Assembly: GCA_021808365.1 (NCBI GenBank)
Contig: JAKBBU010000013.1
Span: forward strand, 1-44,230
Reading direction: 5' to 3'
Source of the DNA: Pseudomonadota bacterium
GTDB taxonomy: Bacteria > Pseudomonadota > Gammaproteobacteria > JAKBBU01
DNA length: 44,230 nt
Numbering within the stretch: the first letter of the stretch is position 1; every line of letters begins with the position of its first letter. A program made the position numbers and the translations under genes. Shown piece by piece: positions 35,000 to 44,230 of the stretch. The notes beneath the pieces were generated by a model. The model was not told the origin of the DNA. It saw only the letters and a list, made by a program, of their open reading frames with translations, and searched no databases.

Positions 35000-35461
35000 T
35001 TACCCAATCCCCGAATCCGAACGATTCAAAACCATCTTAATTGGATAGCAGAGCGAGGAAGAAGCTTGATAGTTTGAGCAAGAGCCTGTTGCGCCTCTCG
35101 GCGTGCTACAGGTGCTGTTTAATCCAGAGCCACTGGCGGTGCCAAAGTTGGTACTACAACCATTATGGAAGCTGTATTGGCTTTTGGCGCTGCTGAAGGC
35201 AATTTGTTCACCCTTTGTATCAGAGAAGGTAAGGGGATCACTACCTGCAAGATCAACACGATAAGTGCTACCAGGTTTTAAGGTATTAGGGACCCAACCG
35301 CAGGCACCCGAGCTGAGGTGAAGGGGTTTGCCAGTGTTATTGACAATGTCGAGTTCTGTTCCTGGACCGCAGTTGCCGGCAAGGGCTGCGCCACTGAAGG
35401 CGAGTAAGAGGCTTGCAAAGAGGGCTTGTTTAAGGTTGCTTTTGGATTGAGGTTGAGTCAT
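35000..35461 (-). CDS. Secreted Cys-rich protein of unknown function
   Basis: A clear signal peptide (hydrophobic LFASLLLAFSGAALA, cleavage near ALA-GNC) leads a mature part of about 120 residues rich in Gly, Ser, Asn and Cys (at least six cysteines: NCGPGTELDIVNN, GACGW, HNGCSTNFG, NSTCSTP, GSCSN, SLCYP). I do not recognise a family; disulfide-linked beta structure is likely. The start MTQPQSK (35461) has AGGAGC upstream; the longer frame from 35548 is rejected. A direct repeat at 35541-35560 lies in the probable promoter. Confidence 0.7.
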   Translation of the reverse strand: MTQPQSKSNLKQALFASLLLAFSGAALAGNCGPGTELDIVNNTGKPLHLSSGACGWVPNTLKPGSTYRVDLAGSDPLTFSDTKGEQIAFSSAKSQYSFHNGCSTNFGTASGSGLNSTCSTPRGATGSCSNYQASSSLCYPIKMVLNRSDSGIG

Positions 35462-35540
35462 ATGTAGAGCTCCTTTTATGCGAATCTTCCTTGATCTTAG
35501 TTGGAGCTGAGGTGAAAGCGAGGGTTTTGGGGAAATTGAG

Positions 35541-35560
35541 ATGATCAATATATGATCAAT
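35541..35560 (-). promoter_or_regulatory. Direct repeat, operator-like
   Basis: ATGATCAAT occurs twice (35541-35549, 35552-35560), 11 bp apart, each holding the palindrome TGATCA. It lies about 80-100 nt upstream of the start of the secreted Cys-rich protein, as a response-regulator site would. Confidence 0.4.
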
Positions 35561-35670
35561 CCGATTTCTCTGATGGTACTTTGCACAATAAAAAGAACGA
35601 GCGGAAGATCGGGGGATGGAGGTAACCTGAATTATGGATAAGAAAAAGGTAACTGTTCACGGTATAGCGT

Positions 35671-35751
35671 CCGTCATCCCGGAATTTAGTCGTTCTTGAA
35701 AGAAGAAATCCCTTTTGAAAGACTGGATTCCCGCCTCCGCGGGAATGACGA
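35671..35751. repeat. Hybrid of F2 head and reversed F4 element
   Basis: Starts as F2 (CGTCATCCCGGAATTTAGTC, then GTTCTT) and passes directly into an inverted F4 copy (tail GAAGAAATCCC, then GGATTCCCGCCTCCGCGGGA and ATGACG). The unit has inverted GTCAT/ATGAC ends. Confidence 0.82.
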
Positions 35752-35820
35752 CTCAGAGGCTGTGAACGATTACCGAAAAAGTGCAGAATACCTGACACCG
35801 CAATGAGTTGCAGAGTTTTT

Positions 35821-35864
35821 GTTGGGTTACCCTCAGCCTATCGGCTGTTCTAACCCAACCTACG
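35821..35864. repeat. F3 repeat at the rne 3' end
   Basis: GTTGGGTTACCCTCAGCCTA followed by TCGGCTGTTCTAACCCAACC; imperfect palindrome immediately after the rne stop codon. Confidence 0.8.
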
Positions 35865-35868
35865 TTTT

Positions 35869-38505
35869 TTACTCTGGTGATTTCTTATAACGGCGCCGTG
35901 TGGAATGAGAGCGTACTGAGCGAGGCGCGCTCGAGTTAGGAGCTGCAGGCTCAATAAACTCAATGTTTGTTTCAATCGGAGGAGGTGCCAGAGTTGGATC
36001 AGCAGGGACCTCATCGGGTGAAGATGTAGTTGTGCGGCGAGGCTTAGCACCATAGGGACCTCGACGGTAGTTACCTGTGCGTCGAACACCACGACGTTGA
36101 TCCATATTGACTTCAGTGAGTTCAGGTGGTGCAGCATCAATGATGATGGATACAGACGGGGCCTCCTCAACGGGCGCAGGAGCCGGCGCTTGATGGGGAA
36201 CATGGTAAGGCGTTTCTGGAGCTGCAACAATGGGAGTAGGTTCATTATGCCTATTGTGCGTTTTATAATTTCGCGTTCTTTGACGGGCATGCTGATGTCC
36301 TGAGGTTGATTCATCAGCATGTTCTTCTACTACAGGTGTGGCTCCCATCGGAGGCGTTTGATGGCGCTCAAAAGGTTCTACTGGCGTTTTCTCTAGCGAC
36401 GTAGGCTCTTGAATAGGAGCAGCAACAGGTGCTGCATTCTCATTTACTTTGCGGCGAGAGCGCTGATTTTCCTCAACCGTTCGGAGCATGCGATCTTGCA
36501 GTTTGCTGCGGGGCGCCGTGCGTTCACGATTTGAATCGGAAGAGCGCGGTTCAGCTGAACGTGATTCATTCTGTGAATGACGAGGTTCTCTAGGTTCCCG
36601 TTGTTCTCTAGGCTCACGGTGTTCTCTAGGTTCACGAGGCTCAATTGTGCGCGATTCATGTTGTGGATGATTGCCACGTGGGCGATTAGATCCTGTGCTA
36701 CTACGGCGTTGCCCTTGTTCGCCAGGGGCTCCGCGGCGTGGATTACTTTGTCGAGAGGGTTGTTTTGCTGCAGGCGCGGCAATAGGTGTTGGTTCAACAG
36801 CGGGTACTGTTGTTTTTACACCAAAAATATTAGTGAGAAAACGCTTGATCACCTTGGTTGGTGAAGTTGAAGAGGCGGGTTTTTCGATAAAGATCCCTTT
36901 GACGGCAGGCTCTTCAGTCACAGAAGGTTCAGTTTTTAGACTGTCATAAATTTCATGTTCCGGCGGTTCAATCAGCTTATAGCTGGTTGTACGACCTGAA
37001 TCACCACCGGTATCTTCTTGTTCGGTATGATTGCGTTCAATGCGGTAATGTGGCGTGGTGAGGTAGGGAGTTGGGATAATCATCACCGAAACACCATAGC
37101 CATGTTCAATCTGGCTGATATCTTGCCGTTTTTCATTGAGCAAGTAAGTCCCAATTTCCACAGGGACATGTACACGAATTTGCAATTCCTTCTTCCAAGC
37201 TTGTTTTTCTTTAATCGCTTCTTCTTCAATCAAACGGATTAAGGATAATGACAATGATTCGATACTCCGAATAGAACCATGGCCGCTGCAACGAGGGCAG
37301 ACAATCAAATTTCCTTCACCAAAGGAGGGTCTTAAACGTTGGCGCGACATTTCCAATAAGCCAAAGCGGGAGATGCGGCCTACCTGAACGCGGGCACGAT
37401 CCATGCGCAGGGCTTCGCGTAAGCGATTTTCGACTTCGCGTTGATTGCGGATAGGTGTCATGTCGATGAAGTCGATGACGATGAGTCCTCCCAAATCGCG
37501 TAGGCGTAATTGGCGCGCGATTTCATCGGCAGCTTCAAGATTGGTATTAAGCGCCGTTTCTTCAATGTCGCGGCCGCGGGTTGAGCGCGCTGAGTTGACG
37601 TCAATCGACACAAGTGCCTCGGTGTAATCAATGACAATTGCACCGCCTGACGGGAGGCGAACTTCACGCAAATAAGCGGATTCAATTTGTTTTTCAATTT
37701 GAAAGCGGCTGAATAGAGGGACATCGCCCTTGTATTGTTTGACGCGACTAATGAAATCAGGACGGATCTGTTTGACATGATGAAGTACTTTTGCATACAC
37801 GTCATCGTTATCTACTAAGATTTCGTGAATTTCTTGGCGTAAATAGTCGCGAATAGAGCGAGTTACCACATCGCTTTCTTGATGGATCAAGAAGGGGGCT
37901 GGGCGCTCTTTGTAGGCGGCTTGAATAGCTTCCCATTGTTTCAGGAGTACATCAAGATCCCATTGAAGTTCTTCAATCGATTTACCAACACCAGCAGTAC
38001 GGACGATGACACCCATGTCTTCTGGCAGTTTGAGTTGTGTGAGGATGTCACGTAGTTCATCGCGATCATCGCCTTCAATTCGTCTGGAAATACCACCCGC
38101 ACGAGGGTTGTTAGGCATTAATACCAAGTAACAGCCCGGTAGGCTCATGAATGTCGTGAGGGCAGCGCCCTTATTGCCGCGTTCTTCTTTGGCGACTTGA
38201 ACCATAAGTTCCTGACCTTCTCGCAGGATGTCTTTAATGTGCGCACGTTCGTTAGGATCTGTATCTGGACGATGCGCCAGATCGTCTACTTCCTTACCAG
38301 GAAGAAAACCATGTCGATTAGCGCCGTAATCGACAAAGCCAGCTTCGAGACTAGGTTCAACTCGACTGACGATTGCTTTGTAAATATTCGATTTTTTTTG
38401 TTCCTGGCCTTCGCGTTGAATATCAAGATCGTAAAGGTGTTGGCCATTAACGAGAGCAACGCGTACTTCTTCAGGGCGAGTTGCATTGATGAGCATTCTA
38501 TTCAT
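35869..38505 (-). CDS. rne: Ribonuclease E
   Basis: Main endonuclease of mRNA decay and rRNA/tRNA processing, scaffold of the degradosome. The N-terminal half carries the S1 domain ([16 protein letters not shown]), the DNase-I-like catalytic region ([16 protein letters not shown] and LIVIDFIDM hold the metal Asp residues near 300 and 343) and the zinc link CPRCSGHG near residue 401. The C-terminal half (about 520-878) is Pro/Arg/Glu-rich and disordered. [11 protein letters not shown] near 551-565 may be the membrane-binding amphipathic helix. Start MNRMLIN (38505) agrees with E. coli. A 448-nt leader precedes it. 878 residues against about 1060 in E. coli. Confidence 0.95.
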   Translation of the reverse strand: MNRMLINATRPEEVRVALVNGQHLYDLDIQREGQEQKKSNIYKAIVSRVEPSLEAGFVDYGANRHGFLPGKEVDDLAHRPDTDPNERAHIKDILREGQELMVQVAKEERGNKGAALTTFMSLPGCYLVLMPNNPRAGGISRRIEGDDRDELRDILTQLKLPEDMGVIVRTAGVGKSIEELQWDLDVLLKQWEAIQAAYKERPAPFLIHQESDVVTRSIRDYLRQEIHEILVDNDDVYAKVLHHVKQIRPDFISRVKQYKGDVPLFSRFQIEKQIESAYLREVRLPSGGAIVIDYTEALVSIDVNSARSTRGRDIEETALNTNLEAADEIARQLRLRDLGGLIVIDFIDMTPIRNQREVENRLREALRMDRARVQVGRISRFGLLEMSRQRLRPSFGEGNLIVCPRCSGHGSIRSIESLSLSLIRLIEEEAIKEKQAWKKELQIRVHVPVEIGTYLLNEKRQDISQIEHGYGVSVMIIPTPYLTTPHYRIERNHTEQEDTGGDSGRTTSYKLIEPPEHEIYDSLKTEPSVTEEPAVKGIFIEKPASSTSPTKVIKRFLTNIFGVKTTVPAVEPTPIAAPAAKQPSRQSNPRRGAPGEQGQRRSSTGSNRPRGNHPQHESRTIEPREPREHREPREQREPREPRHSQNESRSAEPRSSDSNRERTAPRSKLQDRMLRTVEENQRSRRKVNENAAPVAAPIQEPTSLEKTPVEPFERHQTPPMGATPVVEEHADESTSGHQHARQRTRNYKTHNRHNEPTPIVAAPETPYHVPHQAPAPAPVEEAPSVSIIIDAAPPELTEVNMDQRRGVRRTGNYRRGPYGAKPRRTTTSSPDEVPADPTLAPPPIETNIEFIEPAAPNSSAPRSVRSHSTRRRYKKSPE

Positions 38506-38792
38506 AGTCAAATCCACGTCCCTTGTTTTTCTGCTGAAAACAGCCGAAAATTTGTAGTTAGATGGTGCGCAAAAACACGGACCATCATTAACTCTGAAAG
38601 CCTCGGGGCGGTGGAAGTCGCCAATTTCACAGGACTGGGCACTGCTTTAAAAAGTGAACAATACTAAACAATTCACGTGTAGAACCCAGAAAACTAAATC
38701 TTGGCGCTCCACGCCAATTGGGCTAAAAGAGCGCAAACGTTAGCGCCTGGTTGCTTTCTAGAAGGTCCCAAAGCGATAACAAAAAAAACTTA

Positions 38793-38824
38793 AGAAAGCT
38801 TGGGGCTGCACCCAAGTGCTTTCT
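38793..38824 (-). terminator. Terminator-like hairpin in the rne leader
   Basis: Minus-strand stem AGAAAGC plus CTTGGG pairs with CCCAAG plus GCTTTCT around TGCAG-type loop bases; TAAG and TTTTTTTT (38789-38782) follow. It lies about 290 nt upstream of the rne start codon, so it may attenuate rne transcription. Confidence 0.5.
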
Positions 38825-38910
38825 GATCTCTTACTATCTTAACTAAAAAGATAGTATCTCGATGCACTCTAACATGTTTTAGGTTGACTGTATAGAGGTT
38901 GTGTTTCAAA

Positions 38911-38942
38911 CTAGTTTCTAGCGCTTAGCCGCTAGAAACTAG
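38911..38942 (+). promoter_or_regulatory. Hairpin abutting the aroC Shine-Dalgarno
   Basis: Perfect 13-bp stem CTAGTTTCTAGCG / CGCTAGAAACTAG (38911-38923, 38930-38942) with a 6-nt loop. AAGG of the aroC RBS begins at 38943. It could control translation or end transcripts coming from upstream. Confidence 0.6.
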
Positions 38943-38953
38943 AAGGTTAAAAC

Positions 38954-40027
38954 ATGTCAGGCAATACATTAGGTACATTGTTTACAGTTACGACGGCGGG
39001 CGAAAGTCACGGGGCAGCTCTTTTAGGGATTGTTGATGGTTGTCCGCCAGGATTAGCCTTGGCCTCGGCAGATTTACGTCGAGATTTAGATCGTCGAAAA
39101 CCGGGTAATTCGCGTTTTACAACTCAGCGGCGTGAAGCTGACGAGGTTCAAATTTTATCCGGTGTGTTTGAAGGAAAAACAACCGGCACACCCATTGGAC
39201 TGCTGATTCCGAACACTGATGAGCGTAGCCGCGATTATACCAAGATCCAGGATCAGTTTCGCCCGGGGCATGGTGATTTTACCTATCAACGCAAATATGG
39301 GATCCGTGATCACCGTGGAGGTGGGCGAGCTTCAGCACGGGGTACCGCGATTTGGGTTGCTGCTGGGGCGATTGCAAAAAAATATTTGGCGGAATTTTAC
39401 GGGGTGACGATCCAGGGCCATTTGGCGCAAATGGGGTCGATTAGGCCAGAACAGTTTAATGAAGATTACATTGAGACGAATCCTTTCTTTTTTCCTGATC
39501 CGGATAAAATTGAGGCTCTTGAGCATTTAATTCATGAACTACGCAGGGCAGGGGATTCGATCGGAGCCTTGGTGAAAGTGGTTGCAAAAGGCGTGCCCTA
39601 TGGACTGGGTGAACCGGTTTTTGATCGGCTTGATGCCGATTTAGCCAAGGGAATGATGGCCATCAATGCGGTGAAAGCGGTGGCGATTGGGGATGGATTT
39701 GAAGTGGTTGAGCAGAGAGGTAGCCAGCATCGTGATGAGATCACACCGCAGGGTTTTTTGAGTAATCATGCGGGTGGTATTTTGGCAGGGATCTCAACGG
39801 GGCAGGCTATTACGGTGAGTCTTGCTTTGAAGCCAACGTCGAGTATTTTATTGCCAGGGCGTTCAATTAATACGAAGGGTGAAGTCGTCAGCGTTTCAAC
39901 AACGGGGCGACATGATCCCTGCGTGGGGATCCGAGCGATTCCCATTGCTGAAGCGGTAATGGCCTTGGTGTTGATGGATCATGTGTTGCGGGATCGGGGA
40001 CAGAATGTGAGGCCTATTTCGTCCTAA
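38954..40027 (+). CDS. aroC: Chorismate synthase AroC
   Basis: Reduced-FMN enzyme that makes chorismate from EPSP, the last shikimate step, upstream of Phe[23 protein letters not shown], the [26 protein letters not shown] block, [25 protein letters not shown] and the C-terminal [20 protein letters not shown] are diagnostic; 357 residues against 361 in E. coli. AAGG precedes the ATG. Divergent from rne and not linked to aroG or pheA in an operon. Confidence 0.97.
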   Translation: MSGNTLGTLFTVTTAGESHGAALLGIVDGCPPGLALASADLRRDLDRRKPGNSRFTTQRREADEVQILSGVFEGKTTGTPIGLLIPNTDERSRDYTKIQDQFRPGHGDFTYQRKYGIRDHRGGGRASARGTAIWVAAGAIAKKYLAEFYGVTIQGHLAQMGSIRPEQFNEDYIETNPFFFPDPDKIEALEHLIHELRRAGDSIGALVKVVAKGVPYGLGEPVFDRLDADLAKGMMAINAVKAVAIGDGFEVVEQRGSQHRDEITPQGFLSNHAGGILAGISTGQAITVSLALKPTSSILLPGRSINTKGEVVSVSTTGRHDPCVGIRAIPIAEAVMALVLMDHVLRDRGQNVRPISS

Positions 40028-40030
40028 AAA

Positions 40031-40060
40031 TGTAGGCTGGCTGTTCTAACCCAACCCACA
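40031..40060. repeat. F3 repeat (short)
   Basis: TGTAGGCTGGCTGTTCTAAC followed by CCAACCCACA between convergent aroC and the lipoprotein gene. Confidence 0.7.
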
Positions 40061-40333
40061 TTATTTTAACATCTTCAGTGCCAACTCAGCATCTTGCGTA
40101 CAATGCAAGTAATCTTGTTGAGAGCGCTTGAGTTGCGCCCCTCTAATGACGTGCTCAGCTTGAATCCAGTTTGGCGTGATCGCCTGCATATTGTGAGCCT
40201 GGAGTTGCTTCGACGCTGCATCGATCGCCTGATTACATTGTGTTTGAACATCAGGTTCAGACAGGGTCTGGCAACCGGCTAAGACAAACCCGCACATTAC
40301 GACTAATGCGGGTACGAATAGAATCTTTTTCAT
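40061..40333 (-). CDS. Small lipoprotein of unknown function
   Basis: A lipoprotein signal peptide ends in the lipobox L-A-G-C (VMCGFVLAGCQTL), so the mature protein is membrane-anchored. The remaining 65 residues are polar and helical with two Cys. AAGGA lies before ATG 40333; an ATG at 40348 overlaps that RBS and is less likely. The family is not recognised. Convergent with aroC. Confidence 0.72.
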   Translation of the reverse strand: MKKILFVPALVVMCGFVLAGCQTLSEPDVQTQCNQAIDAASKQLQAHNMQAITPNWIQAEHVIRGAQLKRSQQDYLHCTQDAELALKMLK

Positions 40334-40403
40334 GTTAATCCTTTTCATTCACAACCTTAAAAACGCACTGGATCCTAGAAACCTAGAAGCAGTGTAGTTC
40401 TAA

Positions 40404-42470
40404 TTAAATTCCATAAATATTGTTGTTTTGGTCTTCCAGCTCTTTCTCTCTTATTACCCTTTGGAAAATCGAGAGTTGGTTGAATTGTTTTTCGAAATTT
40501 GTAATAAGGGCCTTATTTAAGATCTCTAGAGGAGTCTGCTGGATATATTCATCTTGAACAGGTGGCAACGTTGGATCTAAGTACTGCAAATCAGAGAAAC
40601 CTGAGCAGCTGCTTAGGGCCTTTAGAGTATCCTTCGGATTTAGATCAGTCTTAGTATGTGCCACTTGTGCACCTTCACCATTTATCGCAATGTAATCAAC
40701 GAATAATGTTGGTTCATTTTCATCATTATAGACTAGACCGATAGAGTTGCCCTTCAGGTCATTTAAAAATCCACCGAGTAGAACAATAGCATGTTGTAAG
40801 TTGCCTGTCTCTATCAGAAGTTGTGCTCCGGTCAAAATAGAGACAACCGCACTGAGGGCGTTACAGATTTCAGTTGCTGATTTATGGATCGTTTTGTACT
40901 CTTTATCCTCAATATCTTTATAATTAGCTGGAGGGCAAAAGTTGAGACTAAACGTTTCAATGACAGCATTAAGTTGAGATTGAAAGATTTCATCCGCCAA
41001 GTACCCTTCCCTGAATTTTTGGGATATTTCTTTGATATCCTTTATGGCGTTGGGGTATAGATCGGCGCGTTCTTTTAATGGATGACCTATAACAATAGAA
41101 TTGCCAGAGTTGATCACAGTCCCACTATTCGCTATAAAAACATTATTAATCTTTGTTACAGCATCCGCTTCTTGTTGATTTGCATAATTTTGATGGTGAG
41201 TAACTAATGGCCAGAAACAGCATTGAAGTTGCTCTTTATAAGCCGCAAGTTCTTCGTTTTTCTTTGGAGCAGCCATGATTTCGGGCAAGCCCAGACTTAA
41301 AAGAGTTTTTCTAAGCTGACTTTGATCTTCAAATGTAAGACTAATAGGGTGTTGAGTATGGCCCCTGCCTGATGTTATTTTTAGGATCTGCGGTAAGTGA
41401 TTTTTAGTGAGCAATGTACCATCTGGAAGCCCCAGATCTTCAGGGGTAATTTGATCGTTGATTTCCTCAGAAGAAGTTTTCACTTTATATTGAAGGATAT
41501 TGTTTTCAATTTTCCAATAAATGGTATTCTTTTTTAAGTTAGGATTTTGAGTCATTGGAAGAAAAGAATATCCAGGACGTTCATTATGCGTTACTAGACT
41601 ACCGTCATTCTGAGGCCCCATAGAGAGCCTATTTATTAATAGGTTAATATTTTGAAGGACTGCATCGCTCAAGATAACAATCTCACTTGGTGTGAGATCT
41701 TTAGATTTTTTACCATCGAGGAAATTGATGACTGCAAAAATAGCGTCCCGGACTTGATTAGGGTGTGCCCAGGCGAGTAAGTTATATTCATCTTTTAAAG
41801 CTTTAAAATAGGTGGAAATTATTCGTTTTTTATCTTTACAGCCTTCCCGCTCATCAGCGTTGATAGGTTCATTATTTGTAATGTGTCCTGGAAGTCGGTT
41901 ATAGATACTATTTATGATGTTTGTTTGCGTTTCATGACTTTTAGGTGCTATAAATTTCGTATACAAATGCTCAAGTTCGCCAGGCTTTAAATCATTTAGA
42001 GTGCGTGCTTGGTTCTTATCATAGGAGGGTAAATTTTCTATAATTCGTTCTAGGTCTGAAAACAAAATGGTTCTGTATCGATAAATTAATGCTGCAAAAT
42101 GGTTGAGAATGTTTTGTTTATGTTCTTCGGTGAAACGACCAAGTACTTCTTCGGACTGAGTAACTAGCGCTGGATAATCTTTAAATTGGATCTGCGTATT
42201 TAGAAAAGTAAGAAAGCTGTAGTACTCATCAGTTTCATTTTCTTTAACAAGCTCGCCCTTTGACAATGCTTCTAAAAGTTGGCTTAATGCGGTAAGTATA
42301 GCTTGGCGGTTTTCTGGTGTTGCAGTGTTTGGCGCATCAAAATAATTTTTTAAAATGTTATTATCAAATGCTTCGTCAAAGAGGGCGAAAGTATTAATAT
42401 AATGCTGGAGTAAGTCGATAAACTGATTGTTATCTAGTGCATAGATTCTGTTATAGAAGGGGTCTTTCAT
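40404..42470 (-). CDS. Large effector-like protein of unknown function (688 residues)
   Basis: I do not recognise a family. The protein is soluble, without signal peptide or membrane segments, rich in Asn, Lys, Glu and Leu, and mostly helical with a short beta-rich middle (NTIYWKIENNILQYKVKTS). The C-terminal end is REKELEDQNNNIYGI; a Glu-rich patch near the C terminus is a feature of many Legionella Dot/Icm substrates. GGAG lies 7 nt before ATG 42470; the frame from a TTG at 42482 is not needed. AT-rich composition and isolation between core genes fit an effector. No clear PmrA box is seen. Confidence 0.65.
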   Translation of the reverse strand: MKDPFYNRIYALDNNQFIDLLQHYINTFALFDEAFDNNILKNYFDAPNTATPENRQAILTALSQLLEALSKGELVKENETDEYYSFLTFLNTQIQFKDYPALVTQSEEVLGRFTEEHKQNILNHFAALIYRYRTILFSDLERIIENLPSYDKNQARTLNDLKPGELEHLYTKFIAPKSHETQTNIINSIYNRLPGHITNNEPINADEREGCKDKKRIISTYFKALKDEYNLLAWAHPNQVRDAIFAVINFLDGKKSKDLTPSEIVILSDAVLQNINLLINRLSMGPQNDGSLVTHNERPGYSFLPMTQNPNLKKNTIYWKIENNILQYKVKTSSEEINDQITPEDLGLPDGTLLTKNHLPQILKITSGRGHTQHPISLTFEDQSQLRKTLLSLGLPEIMAAPKKNEELAAYKEQLQCCFWPLVTHHQNYANQQEADAVTKINNVFIANSGTVINSGNSIVIGHPLKERADLYPNAIKDIKEISQKFREGYLADEIFQSQLNAVIETFSLNFCPPANYKDIEDKEYKTIHKSATEICNALSAVVSILTGAQLLIETGNLQHAIVLLGGFLNDLKGNSIGLVYNDENEPTLFVDYIAINGEGAQVAHTKTDLNPKDTLKALSSCSGFSDLQYLDPTLPPVQDEYIQQTPLEILNKALITNFEKQFNQLSIFQRVIREKELEDQNNNIYGI

Positions 42471-42513
42471 ATTTTTCTCCAAGAATGTGTTTTAATTGAG
42501 GTCCTATAATTCT

Positions 42514-42536
42514 ATAGGTTGGGCTTAACCCAACAA
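42514..42536. repeat. F3 repeat (short)
   Basis: TATAGGTTGGGCTTAACCCA then ACA; a compact palindrome in the leader region of the 688-residue gene. Confidence 0.65.
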
Positions 42537-42624
42537 AAAGCATCAATCCAATCTACTAAAATTTATAATTCTATTAACCTTTTTTATGCGACTGGAAACC
42601 GCTAAGGATTCGATTGTATAACAT

Positions 42625-43822
<1,198 letters not shown>

Positions 43823-43826
<4 letters not shown>

Positions 43827-44065
43827 AGGGGTTCCTGCTCATCTTTGAAGGGTGAGAGTGATTCAACCCCATTTTTTTGAGTCAAGATGGCCACAAATTG
43901 TTCTGCCTCTTTTAAGGCAGTTTGGCAAGTGCGTGTTAAAGCAACACCTCGCTCAAATTGGGCCAGAGCAGTCTCAAGATTGAGATCGCTTTTTTCCATG
44001 CTTTCAACAATGGTGTTGAGTTCTTTGAGTGCCGCTTCAAAATCAAGTGTGGGTTGTTCAGCCAT
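43823..44065 (-). CDS. xseB: Exodeoxyribonuclease VII small subunit XseB
   Basis: Small helical subunit of the ExoVII single-strand nuclease; the large subunit is XseA. LDFEAALKELNTIVESMEKSDLNLETALAQFERGVALTRTCQTAL is the family signature; 80 residues. First gene of the xseB-ispA unit, divergent from the rrn-like promoter to its right. The XseA gene is not in the window. Confidence 0.95.
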
Positions 44066-44118
44066 GGTTTTCTCATGCTTTTTAAAGTAGTAAAATACCG
44101 CAAGAAATGGTGAAGGTC

Positions 44119-44175
44119 AAAAAGAAAAAACTTTTTTGAAAAAGGAGTTGACAAGGGATAAGGGAAGAGTAGAAT
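44119..44175 (+). promoter_or_regulatory. rrn P1-like promoter with UP element
   Basis: A/T tracts (44119-44146) precede TTGACA (44148-44153), a 16-nt spacer and TAGAAT (44170-44175), then a GC-rich discriminator (GCG), typical of stringently controlled rRNA promoters. GGTTCATTAACAG near 44207-44219 resembles a boxA antitermination site. An rRNA operon probably begins to the right, outside the window. Confidence 0.7.
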
Positions 44176-44230
44176 GCGTTGCTCTTGAGGACGGATTAGA
44201 CGTTCTTGGTTCATTAACAGGTTAAGAAAT

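Larger units (their letters stand above)
35462..35868. other. 407-nt intergenic region
   Basis: Upstream of the secreted protein and downstream of rne. It holds the direct repeat 35541-35560, a hybrid F2/F4 repeat (35671-35751) and an F3 repeat (35821-35864). No gene is supported; the open frame crossing it merely translates the F4 repeat (SRGGGNP). Confidence 0.7.
38506..38953. promoter_or_regulatory. 448-nt structured spacer between divergent rne and aroC
   Basis: No gene is seen. On the rne side (minus strand) the leader can form several stems: TTGGCG/CGCCAA (38701-38717) and a long one at 38793-38824, followed on that strand by TAAG and eight Ts, like an intrinsic terminator or attenuator. 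A 9-bp stem TACTATCTT/AAGATAGTA (38832-38856) lies further up. RNase E controls its own mRNA through leader hairpins in E. coli, so a similar role is plausible. On the aroC side, a 13-bp hairpin ends at 38942. Confidence 0.6.

Noticed and set aside
35556..35798. 80-codon open frame on the minus strand
   Set aside because: It runs across the hybrid F2/F4 repeat and gives the usual repeat translation (SRGGGNP); no RBS or protein-like pattern.
38197..38667. 156-codon frame antisense to the rne start
   Set aside because: Shadow of rne codons and leader; no RBS and no family.
42560..42590. Degenerate PmrA-like site upstream of the 688-residue gene
   Set aside because: Only one half-site has TTAA and no acceptable -10 follows at 7 nt.

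Overview
The window comes from a gammaproteobacterium and looks most like a member of the Legionellales (Legionella, Coxiella, Aquicella relatives). Housekeeping proteins read as ordinary gammaproteobacterial orthologues (guaB-guaA, coaD, ppa, aceE-aceF, aroG, pheA, ispB, purE-purK, pcnB-folK, rne, aroC, ispA-xseB). Between them sit an AnkH-type ankyrin protein, an OXA-like class D beta-lactamase, and several unrecognised proteins with the look of Dot/Icm-type secreted effectors. Three of those effector-like genes have PmrA-type promoter boxes, the kind that drives effector genes in Legionella and Coxiella. No secretion-system genes are in the window, so the effector reading is inference.

Layout, left to right. 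1-9 kb: the C-terminal part of a PelA-like polysaccharide deacetylase, trmJ, a small outer-membrane beta-barrel, ubiG (minus), guaB-guaA, a 68-codon gene and rdgB. 9-14.4 kb: a PmrA-box gene for a membrane-hairpin protein, a class D beta-lactamase, folA (minus) and mutH (plus) whose start codons share one ATGCAT, a short protein with an SH2-like domain, and an AsmA-family gene. 14.5-20.8 kb: coaD, then ppa-aceE-aceF behind a strong sigma70-type promoter, then a dihydrouridine synthase. 21-25.5 kb: a second PmrA-box gene, aroG, pheA and tRNA-Pro(CGG). 25.6-31.4 kb: ispB diverging from purE-purK, a PmrA-box gene for a candidate clan-CE cysteine protease/acetyltransferase, and pcnB-folK. 31.7-35.5 kb: a small acidic protein, ankH, a PAPS-reductase-like protein, the 7Fe ferredoxin fdxA and a secreted Cys-rich protein. 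35.9-44.2 kb: rne with a long structured leader, aroC, a small lipoprotein, a 688-residue unknown, a YfhL-type ferredoxin and xseB-ispA. The right edge carries an rrn P1-like promoter with a boxA-like sequence, so a ribosomal RNA operon probably follows.

The intergenic DNA is the other notable layer. At least four families of small hairpin repeats fill most gaps. F1 has near-perfect palindromes around a constant GTGTTGTG loop. F2 and F4 share GTCAT heads and AT-rich tails and often lie tail to tail. F3 is the GTAGGTTGGGTTAG repeat. In F1 and F2 the arms differ between copies yet match each other within a copy, so the two arms change together. A 39-bp inverted repeat also separates aroG from pheA.

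Together the window shows a conserved core genome interleaved with single effector-like genes and repeat-rich spacers. The strongest candidates for something undescribed are the SH2-like protein (12197-12748), the clan-CE-like protein (28277-29422), the three-gene PmrA promoter set, and the F1 palindromes.
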